Shown: positions 30,957 through 41,089 of the stretch, piece after piece
Layout: every line of letters begins with the position of its first letter
Position numbering within the stretch: position 1 is the stretch's first letter
NCBI RefSeq assembly: GCF_030687895.1
Contig: NZ_CP117452.1
Span: 1,133,501-1,197,500, forward strand
Direction: 5' to 3'
Origin: Pseudomonas sp. FP198
GTDB taxonomy: Bacteria; Pseudomonadota; Gammaproteobacteria; Pseudomonadales; Pseudomonadaceae
DNA length: 64,000 nucleotides
Notes under the pieces: generated by a model
What the model was told of the DNA's origin: nothing
The model's input: only the letters and a program-made list of their open reading frames with translations
Databases searched by the model: none
Position numbers and translations under genes: made by a program

Positions 30957-32336
30957 TCAATCCAGTAGAGAAAGGGTGACCGGTGTCAGGTGGTTGTCTT
31001 CGACGCGCACCAGCAGTTCGCCTTCGCCGAGCCTGGCGGTCAGGCGCTGGCCGGTGCGGGTTTGCCCGGCGTTGCGGATTGCATGGCCGCGTTCGTCGAG
31101 CAGGATGCTGTAGCCGCGACCCAGGGTCGCCAGCGGGCTGACGATATGCAGCGTCTGCATCTGATTGTGCAACTGTACGCGGCGGGTTTTCAGGCCTTCG
31201 CGCATGGCTCGGGGCAGGCGTTCGGCGAGACTGTCGAGGCGATGGCGCAACATGGCCAGCTGACGGCCCGGATGTTGCCCGGCCAGGCGGGTTTCCAGGC
31301 GAATCAGGCGTTCGCGGCGGGTATTGAGGCTGCGTTCGAAGGCGCGGCGCATGCGCATGTCCAGGTCGTCGAGGCGCTGGGCTTGCTGGCGCAGGCGTTC
31401 GCCGGGATGGCGCAGGCGGCGGGTGAGGCCCTCGAGGCGAAGTTGATCGCGCATCAGGCGGTCGCGCATGCGCATCACCAGGCGCCGGTGCAGGCTTTCG
31501 ACCCGACGCACCAGGTCGCCGGCGTCCGGTGCGAGCAGTTCGGCGGCGGCGGACGGAGTCGGGGCGCGCACATCGGCGACGAAATCGCTGATGGAGACGT
31601 CGGTCTCATGGCCTACCGCGCTGACGATGGGCGTGACGCAGGCGTCTACCGCACGAGCCACGGCTTCTTCGTTGAAGCACCACAAGTCTTCCAGCGAACC
31701 GCCGCCCCGAGCCAGGATCAGCGCATCGAAGCCACGGGCATCGGCCAGTTTCAGGGCGCGGACGATCTGTGCGGTGGCTTCACGGCCTTGCACGGCGGTT
31801 GGAATCAGCGTCAGGGAAATCTGCGGCGCGCGGCGACGGAACACGCTGATGATGTCGCGGATCGCCGCGCCGGTGGGCGAACTGATGATGCCGATGCGTT
31901 GCGGATGGGCCGGCAGCGGCACCTTGCGCTCGGCACTGAACAGGCCTTCGGCGCTGAGCTTTTCCTTCAGGGCGTCGAACGCCAGGCGCAGGGCGCCATC
32001 GCCGGCCGGCTCCACGGTGTCGAGGATCAGCTGATAGTCGCCACGGCCCTCGAACAGCGAGACCTTGCCGCGTACCTTCACCGCCAGCCCGTCTTTCAAT
32101 GCCTGGCGCACCCGCGCGGCGTTCTGTCGGAACAGCGCGCAACGCACCTGGGCGCCGCTGTCCTTGAGCGTGAAATACACGTGGCCGGAAGCGGGGCGGG
32201 CGAGGTTGGAGATCTCGCCCTCGACCCAGATGTTGCTGAACACGTCTTCGAGCAACACCCGCGCACGGCCGTTGAGCTGGCTGACAGTCAGGACCTCGCG
32301 GTCCAGGCCCAGTCGGGCAAAGGGATCTTTAATCAT
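30957..32336 (-). CDS. xseA: Exodeoxyribonuclease VII large subunit
   Basis: Large subunit of a single-strand nuclease acting in both directions. It is 459 aa from ATG 32336 (MIKDPFARLGLDREVLTVSQLN): an N-terminal OB-fold (about 15-115), the nuclease domain with GGGSLEDLW and SAVGHETDVSISDFVADVRAPTPS, then a long coiled-coil tail. An ATG three codons upstream (32345) is the alternative; neither has a clear ribosome site. The 165 bases of open frame further upstream are not conserved-looking. Confidence 0.95.
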   Translation of the reverse strand: MIKDPFARLGLDREVLTVSQLNGRARVLLEDVFSNIWVEGEISNLARPASGHVYFTLKDSGAQVRCALFRQNAARVRQALKDGLAVKVRGKVSLFEGRGDYQLILDTVEPAGDGALRLAFDALKEKLSAEGLFSAERKVPLPAHPQRIGIISSPTGAAIRDIISVFRRRAPQISLTLIPTAVQGREATAQIVRALKLADARGFDALILARGGGSLEDLWCFNEEAVARAVDACVTPIVSAVGHETDVSISDFVADVRAPTPSAAAELLAPDAGDLVRRVESLHRRLVMRMRDRLMRDQLRLEGLTRRLRHPGERLRQQAQRLDDLDMRMRRAFERSLNTRRERLIRLETRLAGQHPGRQLAMLRHRLDSLAERLPRAMREGLKTRRVQLHNQMQTLHIVSPLATLGRGYSILLDERGHAIRNAGQTRTGQRLTARLGEGELLVRVEDNHLTPVTLSLLD

Positions 32337-32353
32337 GGGCGGCATGATAAGGG

Positions 32354-32369
32354 GATTCGCTTGCGAATC
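32354..32369. repeat. Small perfect inverted repeat upstream of xseA
   Basis: GATTCGC TT GCGAATC, 18 bases before the xseA start and in the gap towards the MBL gene. It could be an operator or part of a 5' hairpin. The rest of the gap (32370-32543) shows no gene. Confidence 0.45.
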
Positions 32370-32543
32370 TCCATGTATGTAGAAATTTCCTCCTGCGTAC
32401 CTCCAGTCAAGCGGAGTCGCCTGCTTCGAGCGGGCCCGTTTCCACAGCTTATGCGTTGCGCCGCCCGTCGCCTGCGCGGAATTCACCTCGCCTGCTTCCA
32501 ATCTATTTCAAGAGACGAATATCCCTGCGAAAGGAGGCCATCC

Positions 32544-33431
32544 ATGCGTATCCACCACCTGAACTGCGGGTGCATGTGCCCGGTAGGCGGGGCGCTGTTC
32601 GATGGTTACAGCCGGGGGCTGACGGCGTGCCTGGTGTGTCATTGCCTGCTGATTGAAACCGACACCAACGGCCTGGTCCTGGTGGACACCGGGTTTGGCC
32701 AGCGAGATGTGCAGACACCGCAACGCCTGAGCCGATTCTTTCGAGTGTTCAACAACATCCAGTTCGAGCATCGCCTCACGGCTTTGGAGCAGGTGCGGCG
32801 CCTGGGTTTTGAGGCCAACGATGTACGGCACATCCTGCTGACGCACCTGGATTTCGATCACGCCGGCGGGCTCCAGGATTTTCCCCAGGCCCGGGTGCAT
32901 GTAATGCGCGACGAGATGGCGACGGCCCGCAGCGCCGACACCTGGATAAGCCGGCGACGGTTCCAGGCGCGGCAGTGGCAGGGCGTCGATAGCTGGGAGT
33001 TCTATGCCCCCGAAGGCGATACCTGGTTCGGCTTCGATTCGGTGCAAGCACTGATCGGCGCCGAGGAAGAGGACATTTTCCTGGTGCCGCTTCAGGGGCA
33101 CACCGCCGGACATGCCGGGATTGCCCTGCGCACTCCGGACGGTTGGCTGCTGCACGCGGGTGATGCCTATTTTTTCCATGACGAAGTCCATCAACCCGAG
33201 CGCCATTGCCCGCCGGGGCTGAGGTTCTACCAATACATGATGGACACCTACCGTTCAGCACGGATGCGCAATCAGGATCGTCTTCGCGAGTTGGCGCGAG
33301 TCCAGAACGGGCACGTCGAGATTCTCTGCAGTCACGATGCCAGGGAATGGGAGCGGGCGGTAAACCAGGCGCACACGGTCCGGGTGGATTCCACTGCCAT
33401 GTCGCCGGCGGCTGGTAAACAATCGTCCTGA
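32544..33431 (+). CDS. MBL-fold metallo-hydrolase, 295 aa
   Basis: A metallo-beta-lactamase-fold hydrolase of unknown substrate. The main metal motif is HLDFDH (H101, D103, D105, H106), preceded by VLVDTGFG and followed by GHTAGHAG and LLHAGDAYF. The second ligand position is Asp instead of the more usual His, as in a known subset of this superfamily. Size and layout are like lactonases, but nothing shows that it acts on signals. AAAGGAGG stands six bases before ATG 32544. No signal peptide. Confidence 0.9.
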   Translation: MRIHHLNCGCMCPVGGALFDGYSRGLTACLVCHCLLIETDTNGLVLVDTGFGQRDVQTPQRLSRFFRVFNNIQFEHRLTALEQVRRLGFEANDVRHILLTHLDFDHAGGLQDFPQARVHVMRDEMATARSADTWISRRRFQARQWQGVDSWEFYAPEGDTWFGFDSVQALIGAEEEDIFLVPLQGHTAGHAGIALRTPDGWLLHAGDAYFFHDEVHQPERHCPPGLRFYQYMMDTYRSARMRNQDRLRELARVQNGHVEILCSHDAREWERAVNQAHTVRVDSTAMSPAAGKQSS

Positions 33432-33462
33432 GCCGCCAAGGCGCAATAACTGCTTCCCTTTT

Positions 33463-33489
33463 GCCCACGTTTCGTGGGCTTTTTTTTTC
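33463..33489 (+). terminator. Terminator after the MBL gene
   Basis: GCCCACG TTT CGTGGGC followed by nine T. Confidence 0.93.
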
Positions 33490-33591
33490 CGTAGTGCCGT
33501 TCGTCACCGTTTCCAGATGTTTCTCTCAACTTAGCCGGAAGGGCCAATTCTAAAAATCGTGTACCCGACAACCTGCTAAAAGGAGAAGGCC

Positions 33592-33834
33592 ATGCCTGCT
33601 TCTCATGATCTCTACCAGGATTTGAATTGCAGCAAAGAAACGGTCCAACAGCGTCGCCAGCAAGACCCGGAACTTGATCGGCTGCTGGACGAATACACGG
33701 ACGTGGATAACCAGGTCCTGGCGGCCGAATCGATATCGGCGGGCAACGTCGAGGACGACGACATCCGCAGACTCAAGGAACAGCGCCTGTCGATCAAAGA
33801 CAGGATCGCCCGGCAACTGACAGCCACTCAATAA
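33592..33834 (+). CDS. YdcH-family (DUF465-like) small protein
   Basis: An 80-aa, highly charged helical hairpin (ELDRLLDEYTDVDNQV... then RRLKEQRLSIKDRIARQL) typical of the YdcH/SlyX-like families of unknown function. AAAGGAGAAGG precedes the ATG. It ends 14 bases before cyoA and so may be the first gene of the oxidase operon. Confidence 0.8.
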   Translation: MPASHDLYQDLNCSKETVQQRRQQDPELDRLLDEYTDVDNQVLAAESISAGNVEDDDIRRLKEQRLSIKDRIARQLTATQ

Positions 33835-33848
33835 GCGAAGCGTAAGAC

Positions 33849-34781
33849 ATGCGAATTCGACTGCCTTGGCATCTATCAAGGTTGTTGCTGGTCGGCGGGA
33901 TGCTGTTGCTCGGCGGTTGCGACATGGTGTTGTTCAATCCCAAGGGACAGGTCGGCGTTGACCAGCGCAACTTGATCATTCTCTCGACGCTGTTGATGTT
34001 GCTGGTGGTGCTACCGGTCATCGTCATGGCATTGGTCTTTTCCGTGAAGTACCGCGCCTCCAACACCAAGGCCAGGTACACGCCAGAATGGGCGCATTCA
34101 CGCAAGATCGAAACGGTGGTCTGGGGCGTCCCGCTGGTGATCATCATCATTCTCGGCGTGGTCACCTGGAGGTCGACCCATGCGCTGGATCCGTACCGAC
34201 CGCTGGATTCGGACGTCAAGCCGCTGGTGGTGCAGGTCATCGCGACCGACTGGAAATGGCTGTTCATCTATCCGGAGCTGGGCATTGCTTCGGTCAACGA
34301 ACTGGCCATGCCGCTGGACACACCGGTGAACTTTCGCGTGACCTCGGACGGCGCCATGACCTCGTTTTTCATCCCGGCGCTGGGCGGGCAGATCTACGCC
34401 ATGGCCGGCATGCAGACCCAACTGCACCTGATCGCCAACGAGGCCGGGGAGTACCGGGGCATCGCCGCCAACTACAACGGCCCGGGATTTTCCGACATGC
34501 ACTTTCGGACACTCGCTACCGATGCGGCGGGCTTCGACAAGTGGGTCGCCAATGTGCGGGCAGGGCAGGGGCGGTTGGACAAGGACAGTTATGCCCGGCT
34601 TGCCAAGCCGACGTTCAAGCATCCGGTGGAGCATTACGCATCGGTCCAGCCGGACTTGTTCCAGAGCATCATCGACAAGTACGAAGGCATGAATCGTTCC
34701 CGTGAAGTAGAGCATCGGATGCACGACATGCAGGGCAGCATCGAGTCTCCCGTCGGGACTCAAAGATCCGCGCAGGAGTAA
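33849..34781 (+). CDS. cyoA: Cytochrome bo3 ubiquinol oxidase subunit II
   Basis: Subunit II of a proton-pumping quinol oxidase. It is 310 aa: a lipoprotein signal with lipobox LLGGC (Cys24), two transmembrane helices (about 40-65 and 90-112), then the cupredoxin-fold domain beginning DWKWLFIYPELGIA. The CuA ligands of cytochrome c oxidases are absent, as expected for a quinol oxidase. It stops three bases before cyoB. Confidence 0.95.
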   Translation: MRIRLPWHLSRLLLVGGMLLLGGCDMVLFNPKGQVGVDQRNLIILSTLLMLLVVLPVIVMALVFSVKYRASNTKARYTPEWAHSRKIETVVWGVPLVIIIILGVVTWRSTHALDPYRPLDSDVKPLVVQVIATDWKWLFIYPELGIASVNELAMPLDTPVNFRVTSDGAMTSFFIPALGGQIYAMAGMQTQLHLIANEAGEYRGIAANYNGPGFSDMHFRTLATDAAGFDKWVANVRAGQGRLDKDSYARLAKPTFKHPVEHYASVQPDLFQSIIDKYEGMNRSREVEHRMHDMQGSIESPVGTQRSAQE

Positions 34782-34784
34782 GAC

Positions 34785-36758
34785 ATGTTTGGAAAACTGA
34801 CGCTTGAGGCGATCCCGACGGATGAGCCGATCATCATGTGGACGCTGGCAGTGGTGGGCCTGATCGCCTTGGCCGGCATGGGCGCCATCACCTACTACCG
34901 CAAATGGACCTATCTGTGGAAAGAGTGGTTTACCTCGGTGGACCACAAGCGCATCGGCGTGATGTACATCGTCGTGGCGCTGGTAATGCTGCTGCGCGGT
35001 TTCTCCGACGCGATCATGATGCGCACGCAACAGGCCATGGCGTCCGACGGTTCGCCCGGTTACCTGCCGCCGGAACACTACGACCAGATCTTCACTGCCC
35101 ACGGCGTGATCATGATTTTTTTCATGGCGATGCCGCTGGTGGTGGGCTTGATGAACATCGTCGTGCCGTTGCAGATCGGCGCCCGGGACGTGGCGTTCCC
35201 GTTCCTCAACGCGTTGAGTTTCTGGCTGTTCGTGGCCGGCGCGATGCTGGTGAATATTTCCCTGGCGATCGGCGAGTTCGCGCGCACCGGTTGGGTCGCC
35301 TATCCGCCGTTATCCGGGTTGTCCTACAGCCCCGGGGTCGGGGTGGACTACTACATATGGTCATTGCAGATATCCGGCGTCGGGACGCTGCTCACCGGGG
35401 TAAATTTCTTCGTCACCATCCTGAAAATGCGCACGCCGGGCATGACCCTTTTCCGCATGCCGGTGTTCACCTGGACGGTGCTGTGTACCGCCGTGCTGAT
35501 TCTGGCGTCGTTCCCGATCCTCACCGCGACGCTGTTCATGCTCAGCCTCGACCGCTATCTGGACATGCACTTCTTCACTAACGAGCTGGGCGGCAACCCG
35601 ATGATGTACGTCAACCTCATCTGGGCCTGGGGCCACCCGGAGGTATACATCCTGATCCTGCCGGCGTTCGGTATTTTCTCCGAGGTGGCTTCCACTTTCA
35701 GCCGCAAGCGTCTGTTCGGGTATCACTCGCTGGTGTGGGCGACGATTGTCATCACCATCCTGTCGTTCATCGTCTGGGTGCACCACTTCTTCACCATGGG
35801 CTCGGGGGCGAGCGTCAACGCGTTCTTCGGCATCATGACCATGATCATCGCCGTGCCCACCGGGGTGAAAATATTCACCTGGCTGTTCACCATGTATCGC
35901 GGGCGCGTGCGCTTCGAAACGCCGATGCTGTGGACCGTCGGCTTCATTGTCACTTTCAGCATCGGCGGCATGACCGGGGTGCTGCTGGCGGTGCCCGGGG
36001 CGGATTTCCTGCTGCACAACAGCCTGTTTCTGATCGCGCACTTTCATAACGTGATCATCGGCGGCGCCGTGTTCGGCTACCTGTGTGGACTGACTTACTG
36101 GTTCCCCAAGGCGTTCGGCTTCAAGCTTCACGATCGCCTGGGCCGGGCAGCGTTCTGGTGCTGGATCATCGGTTTCTACTTCGCCTTCATGCCGTCCTAC
36201 TTCCTTGGCTTCATGGGCATGACCCGGCGCCTCAACCATTTCGACGTACCCGAATGGCGGCCCTGGCTGGAGCTGGAGTTGCTCGGCGTCGGCATCATCC
36301 TCTGCGGCGTGGTCTGCCAGATCCTGCAGTTCTATTTCAGCATTCGCCAGCGTCACCAGAACCGTGACCTGACAGGCGATCCGTGGGACGGTCGCACCCT
36401 GGAATGGTCCACCGCCTCGCCGCCGCCGTTCTACAACTTCGCCCAACAACCGGTGGTCGAGGGCATCGACGCCTACTGGGGCATGAAGGAGCGCGGCCAG
36501 AAGACCGCCGTCGAAGCCGACTTCCAAGCCATCCACATGCCGCGCAACACCGCGATGGGCCTGGTCATCAGCCTGTTCAGCCTGATCATGTGCTTCGCCC
36601 TGGTCTGGCATATCTGGTGGCTGGCCATCGTCGGGCTGGTCGCGACCATCGGTGGGGTGATCTGGCGCAGCGCCGACGACGACATCGATTACTACGTGCC
36701 CGCCGAAGAGGTAGCGCGCATCGAAAACCAACGTATCAAGGCACTGGCGGAGGCTTGA
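34785..36758 (+). CDS. cyoB: Cytochrome bo3 ubiquinol oxidase subunit I
   Basis: The catalytic heme-copper subunit, 657 aa with about 15 helices. It aligns residue for residue with E. coli CyoB at the N terminus. The quinone-site residues R71, D75 and H98, the low-spin heme ligand H106, WGHPEVYIL (CuB His and the cross-linked Tyr), VHHFFT and [11 protein letters not shown] (heme and CuB histidines) are all seen. Nothing catalytic is missing. It needs heme O, normally made by CyoE, which is not encoded in this cluster. Confidence 0.97.
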   Translation: MFGKLTLEAIPTDEPIIMWTLAVVGLIALAGMGAITYYRKWTYLWKEWFTSVDHKRIGVMYIVVALVMLLRGFSDAIMMRTQQAMASDGSPGYLPPEHYDQIFTAHGVIMIFFMAMPLVVGLMNIVVPLQIGARDVAFPFLNALSFWLFVAGAMLVNISLAIGEFARTGWVAYPPLSGLSYSPGVGVDYYIWSLQISGVGTLLTGVNFFVTILKMRTPGMTLFRMPVFTWTVLCTAVLILASFPILTATLFMLSLDRYLDMHFFTNELGGNPMMYVNLIWAWGHPEVYILILPAFGIFSEVASTFSRKRLFGYHSLVWATIVITILSFIVWVHHFFTMGSGASVNAFFGIMTMIIAVPTGVKIFTWLFTMYRGRVRFETPMLWTVGFIVTFSIGGMTGVLLAVPGADFLLHNSLFLIAHFHNVIIGGAVFGYLCGLTYWFPKAFGFKLHDRLGRAAFWCWIIGFYFAFMPSYFLGFMGMTRRLNHFDVPEWRPWLELELLGVGIILCGVVCQILQFYFSIRQRHQNRDLTGDPWDGRTLEWSTASPPPFYNFAQQPVVEGIDAYWGMKERGQKTAVEADFQAIHMPRNTAMGLVISLFSLIMCFALVWHIWWLAIVGLVATIGGVIWRSADDDIDYYVPAEEVARIENQRIKALAEA

Positions 36759-36761
36759 TCC

Positions 36762-37376
36762 ATGTCCAATCTCGTTCAGCCACACGCCACCGCGCCGGAA
36801 TCCGAACACGGTCACTCGGACGCAAGCTCCATGACCCTGTTCGGGTTCTGGATCTACCTGATGACCGACTGCATTCTGTTCGCGACGCTATTCGCGACCT
36901 ATGCGGTACTCGGTCAGAGCGTCGCCGGCGGGCCCGGCGCCGCCGATATCTTCGAATTGCCCTACGTCCTCACGGAAACTTTCATCCTGCTGTTCAGCAG
37001 CATCACCTACGGCTTCGCCATGCTCGCGCTGAGCGCCGGGAACAAGCAGAGGGTATTGGCCTGGCTCGGCCTGACCTTCGTCCTGGGCCTGGCGTTCATC
37101 GGCATGGAAATCCATGAGTTCCAGAAACTCATCGCCGAAGGCTACGGCCCCAGCCGCAGCGCCTTCCTCACCGGCTTCTTCACGCTGGTGGGTACTCACG
37201 GCCTGCACGTCGCCACGGGGCTGCTGTGGATGGCCGTGCTGATGTTCCAGGTGCAACGCAACGGCCTGACCACCGTCAACGCCACCCGCCTGGGCTGCCT
37301 GAGCCTGTTCTGGCACTTCCTCGACGTGGTCTGGATCTGTGTGTTTACCGTGGTCTATCTGTTTGGAGTGATGTAA
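36762..37376 (+). CDS. cyoC: Cytochrome bo3 ubiquinol oxidase subunit III
   Basis: A five-helix subunit that stabilises subunit I. It is 204 aa with [27 protein letters not shown], the conserved GTHGLHV and a final helix. It starts three bases after cyoB and its TAA overlaps the cyoD ATG by one base. Confidence 0.96.
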   Translation: MSNLVQPHATAPESEHGHSDASSMTLFGFWIYLMTDCILFATLFATYAVLGQSVAGGPGAADIFELPYVLTETFILLFSSITYGFAMLALSAGNKQRVLAWLGLTFVLGLAFIGMEIHEFQKLIAEGYGPSRSAFLTGFFTLVGTHGLHVATGLLWMAVLMFQVQRNGLTTVNATRLGCLSLFWHFLDVVWICVFTVVYLFGVM

Positions 37377-37705
37377 TGAGCAGTCATCAAAGCAGCGTCG
37401 ATGCCAGCCACGGCAGCGCAAAATCCTACCTCACCGGTTTCGTTCTGTCGGTCATCCTCACCGTTATCCCGTTCGCCCTGGTGATGTATCCCACATTGCC
37501 CAAGCCCTTGACGGCCGGGATCGTGGCGATCTTTGCGGTGATCCAGATCGTTGTGCACCTGATCTATTTCCTGCATTTGAACTTCTCATCGCAACAACGC
37601 TGGAACCTGACGGCCCTGGTGTTCTCGACCGTGGTGATTGCGCTGTTGGTGGGGCTGTCGCTGTGGATCATGTACAGCGTGCATCACAACATGCTGGCGC
37701 ATTGA
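37376..37705 (+). CDS. cyoD: Cytochrome bo3 ubiquinol oxidase subunit IV
   Basis: A small accessory subunit, 109 aa, with three helices and the family motif VIQIVVHLIYFLHLN. ATG 37376 overlaps the cyoC stop. The stop codon lies in the first unit of a 9-bp tandem repeat that supplies three further in-frame TGA codons. In most pseudomonads cyoE follows here; in this window it does not. Confidence 0.94.
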   Translation: MSSHQSSVDASHGSAKSYLTGFVLSVILTVIPFALVMYPTLPKPLTAGIVAIFAVIQIVVHLIYFLHLNFSSQQRWNLTALVFSTVVIALLVGLSLWIMYSVHHNMLAH

Positions 37706-37736
37706 GCGCATTGAGCGCATTGAGCGCATTGAGCGC
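37701..37736 (+). repeat. Four tandem copies of a 9-bp unit over the cyoD stop
   Basis: ATTGAGCGC repeated four times exactly. As the unit is three codons long, GCG CAT TGA recurs in frame, giving four successive stops. Confidence 0.95.
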
Positions 37737-37742
37737 AGGGGG

Positions 37743-37777
37743 CACCTGGCACGCAGGCGCCTGCGGCAAGCCAGGTG
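37743..37777 (+). terminator. Compound hairpin after cyoD
   Basis: CACCTGGC (37743-37750) pairs with GCCAGGTG (37770-37777) around an inner palindrome GCAGGC/GCCTGC (37753-37764). There is no T-run, so it may be a weak terminator or an mRNA-stabilising structure. Confidence 0.5.
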
Positions 37778-37862
37778 TTCGCGATGGCGCGCCACGGTAA
37801 TAGTGGATATGCCGCAATAAATCTGGCTAAAGTCGCCGGTGCTCTCGACAAGGACGTGCCGG

Positions 37863-38630
37863 ATGGATCTTTTCTCGTGGTTGGGTGAGTGGGCTTTCGC
37901 CCCCACGCAATGGCTGGTGATCGGGCTGGCCATTACCCTGGCCTACATCGTGTTCGGCATCGCCAGGTTCGGCACGGCGCTGGTGGCCGCGCCTATCCTG
38001 CTGCTGTACATGCCACTGGCGAAAATCATCCCGCTGCTGGTGCTGCTGGATTTTGTCGCGGCATTCGGCAACTTGTTGCCATCGCGTCGGGACGTCGCCC
38101 GGCCCGAGTTGCTGCGATTGTTGCCGTGCATGGCGGTGGGTTGCACCCTCGGGGTGATTTTCCTGCTCAACCTCAAATCCGACCTGTTGCTGTTGTTGAT
38201 GGGCCTGTTCATCAGCGCCTATGCGATCTACAGCCTGTGGATAAAGACCCGACCGACGCAGCTGTCGGCGCTGTGGGCGCTGCCGATGGGCACGGTCGGC
38301 GGATTGTTCGGCGCGTTGTTCGGCAGCGGTGGCTTTTTATATGCCATCTACCTCAACAGCCGCCTGTCCAAGGAGGCGGCCCGGGCGACCCAGAGTGCGC
38401 TGATCAGTTGCAGCACGGTGGTGCGCTTGAGCCTGTTCGTCGTCGCCGGGGTGTATGCCGAGCTACCCTTGCTGGTACTGGCGCTGTGTTTGTTGCCGGC
38501 CATGGCGCTAGGGCTGTGGGTTGGGCGCCGCTTGACCATGAAGATGTCGCGAGAGGCGTTTGTGCGACTGGTCACCTGGCTGGTGCTCGCCAGCGGCCTG
38601 GCATTGATCGGGCGCTATCTGAGTGCTTGA
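37863..38630 (+). CDS. TauE/SafE-family membrane exporter
   Basis: A 255-aa inner-membrane protein with about eight helices in two repeated halves, the mark of the TauE/SafE (sulfite exporter) family. The repeat signature is seen as YIVFGIARFGTALVAAPIL in the first half and GGLFGALFGSGGFLYAIYLN in the second. The family exports sulfite or organosulfonates, but many members have no assigned substrate. It sits where cyoE is usually found; a link with the oxidase is inference only. The start is ATG 37863. Confidence 0.88.
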   Translation: MDLFSWLGEWAFAPTQWLVIGLAITLAYIVFGIARFGTALVAAPILLLYMPLAKIIPLLVLLDFVAAFGNLLPSRRDVARPELLRLLPCMAVGCTLGVIFLLNLKSDLLLLLMGLFISAYAIYSLWIKTRPTQLSALWALPMGTVGGLFGALFGSGGFLYAIYLNSRLSKEAARATQSALISCSTVVRLSLFVVAGVYAELPLLVLALCLLPAMALGLWVGRRLTMKMSREAFVRLVTWLVLASGLALIGRYLSA

Positions 38631-38699
38631 CCTGGCCGGGCCAGAGATTAAGCTGCCGGCCTTTTACAAGACCCGCCAGGGAAACAGCCAGGCCTCGCC

Positions 38700-39248
38700 A
38701 TGAATTCGCAAAGCATCATCGTCCCGAAAATTTCCACCTTGCCGGTTCACGAGCCCCGGGCTCGGGCGATCGTGCGCTGGTTGGTGCGCAAGAACATCGT
38801 CGAAGAGCAATTGACCACTTGCGGTCGCACTGGCAATCGCATGGCCCACGCCATCGCTCCCGGCGCCCGCCAGGTGGTCCTGCATCCCGACGCGTTGCCG
38901 TTCGGCGAGCCGGTCAACGGCCTGGAGATCATCACCAAGCGCTGCATCTACACGCCGGCCAAGGGTTTTCTTGAAGAGGCCGGCTGCGCCGAGTGCCGCA
39001 AGGAAATTGGCGAAGCGCTGTTCGAAAGCCTGGAGGAGTGGATGCCGGGTCGCACCGACAACTTCACCTGCCCTGAATGCGGGCATGAGGATGACATCAA
39101 CGGGTTCCTGTTCCTGCAGCCCTGCGCCTTCTCCAACCTGGGCTTCATCTTCAATAACTGGCTGGAGGCGGGGTTCAGGCAGGAGTTCATCGATGAGTTC
39201 GCCGATTGGCTGGACCAGCCGGTGAGTTGGGTGAGGGTGGAGTTGTAG
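38700..39248 (+). CDS. Conserved zinc-ribbon protein, 182 aa
   Basis: Unknown function. Two CxxC pairs (C96-C99 and C124-C127) make a probable zinc ribbon in the C-terminal half. The N-terminal half (about 15-85) is a compact basic domain (RARAIVRWLVRKNIVEEQLTT). No signal peptide. Relatives in Pseudomonas often bear the label sugar ABC transporter ATPase, but no Walker motif is present, so that name is not supported. Codon usage is like the core genes. Confidence 0.75.
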   Translation: MNSQSIIVPKISTLPVHEPRARAIVRWLVRKNIVEEQLTTCGRTGNRMAHAIAPGARQVVLHPDALPFGEPVNGLEIITKRCIYTPAKGFLEEAGCAECRKEIGEALFESLEEWMPGRTDNFTCPECGHEDDINGFLFLQPCAFSNLGFIFNNWLEAGFRQEFIDEFADWLDQPVSWVRVEL

Positions 39249-39271
39249 ATAGGTACATCACAGGATGCTTT

Positions 39272-39404
39272 TGTGGCGAGGGGATTTATCCCCGCTGGAC
39301 TGCGCAGCAGTCCCAAAGCAGTCGACTCAATCTGCCCGATGTCCCGCAGGGCCTGGGTTTAGGGCCGCTTCGCGCCCCAGCGGGGATAAATCCCCTCGCC
39401 ACAG
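39272..39404. repeat. REP pair, GGGGATTTATCCCC class
   Basis: GTGGCGAGGGGATTTATCCC at the left copy (39272-39298) faces its reverse complement (39378-39404). They fill the gap between the zinc-ribbon gene and the guaB promoter. Confidence 0.92.
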
Positions 39405-39462
39405 GGTTTGGTGTACCACAAGGACTGTGGTTTCAGCCCCTCAATCACCCCGCCAATAATAG

Positions 39463-41010
<1,548 letters not shown>

Positions 41011-41034
41011 GGCTTCCAGCAAAACGTTAATCAC

Positions 41035-41056
41035 CGGGGCTGTTCATTCAGCCCCG
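41035..41056 (+). promoter_or_regulatory. Hairpin between guaB and guaA
   Basis: CGGGGCTG TTCATT CAGCCCCG followed by AGTTGTTTCT. It resembles a weak terminator and could reduce guaA relative to guaB. Confidence 0.6.
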
Positions 41057-41089
41057 AGTTGTTTCTGATTCACTACATGAGAATGAGTC

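Noticed and set aside
30990..33431. 813-codon open frame on the plus strand
   Set aside because: Its first two thirds are the antisense of xseA, and only the last 295 codons (from ATG 32544, with a strong ribosome site) look like a protein family. The long frame is a GC-rich codon shadow.
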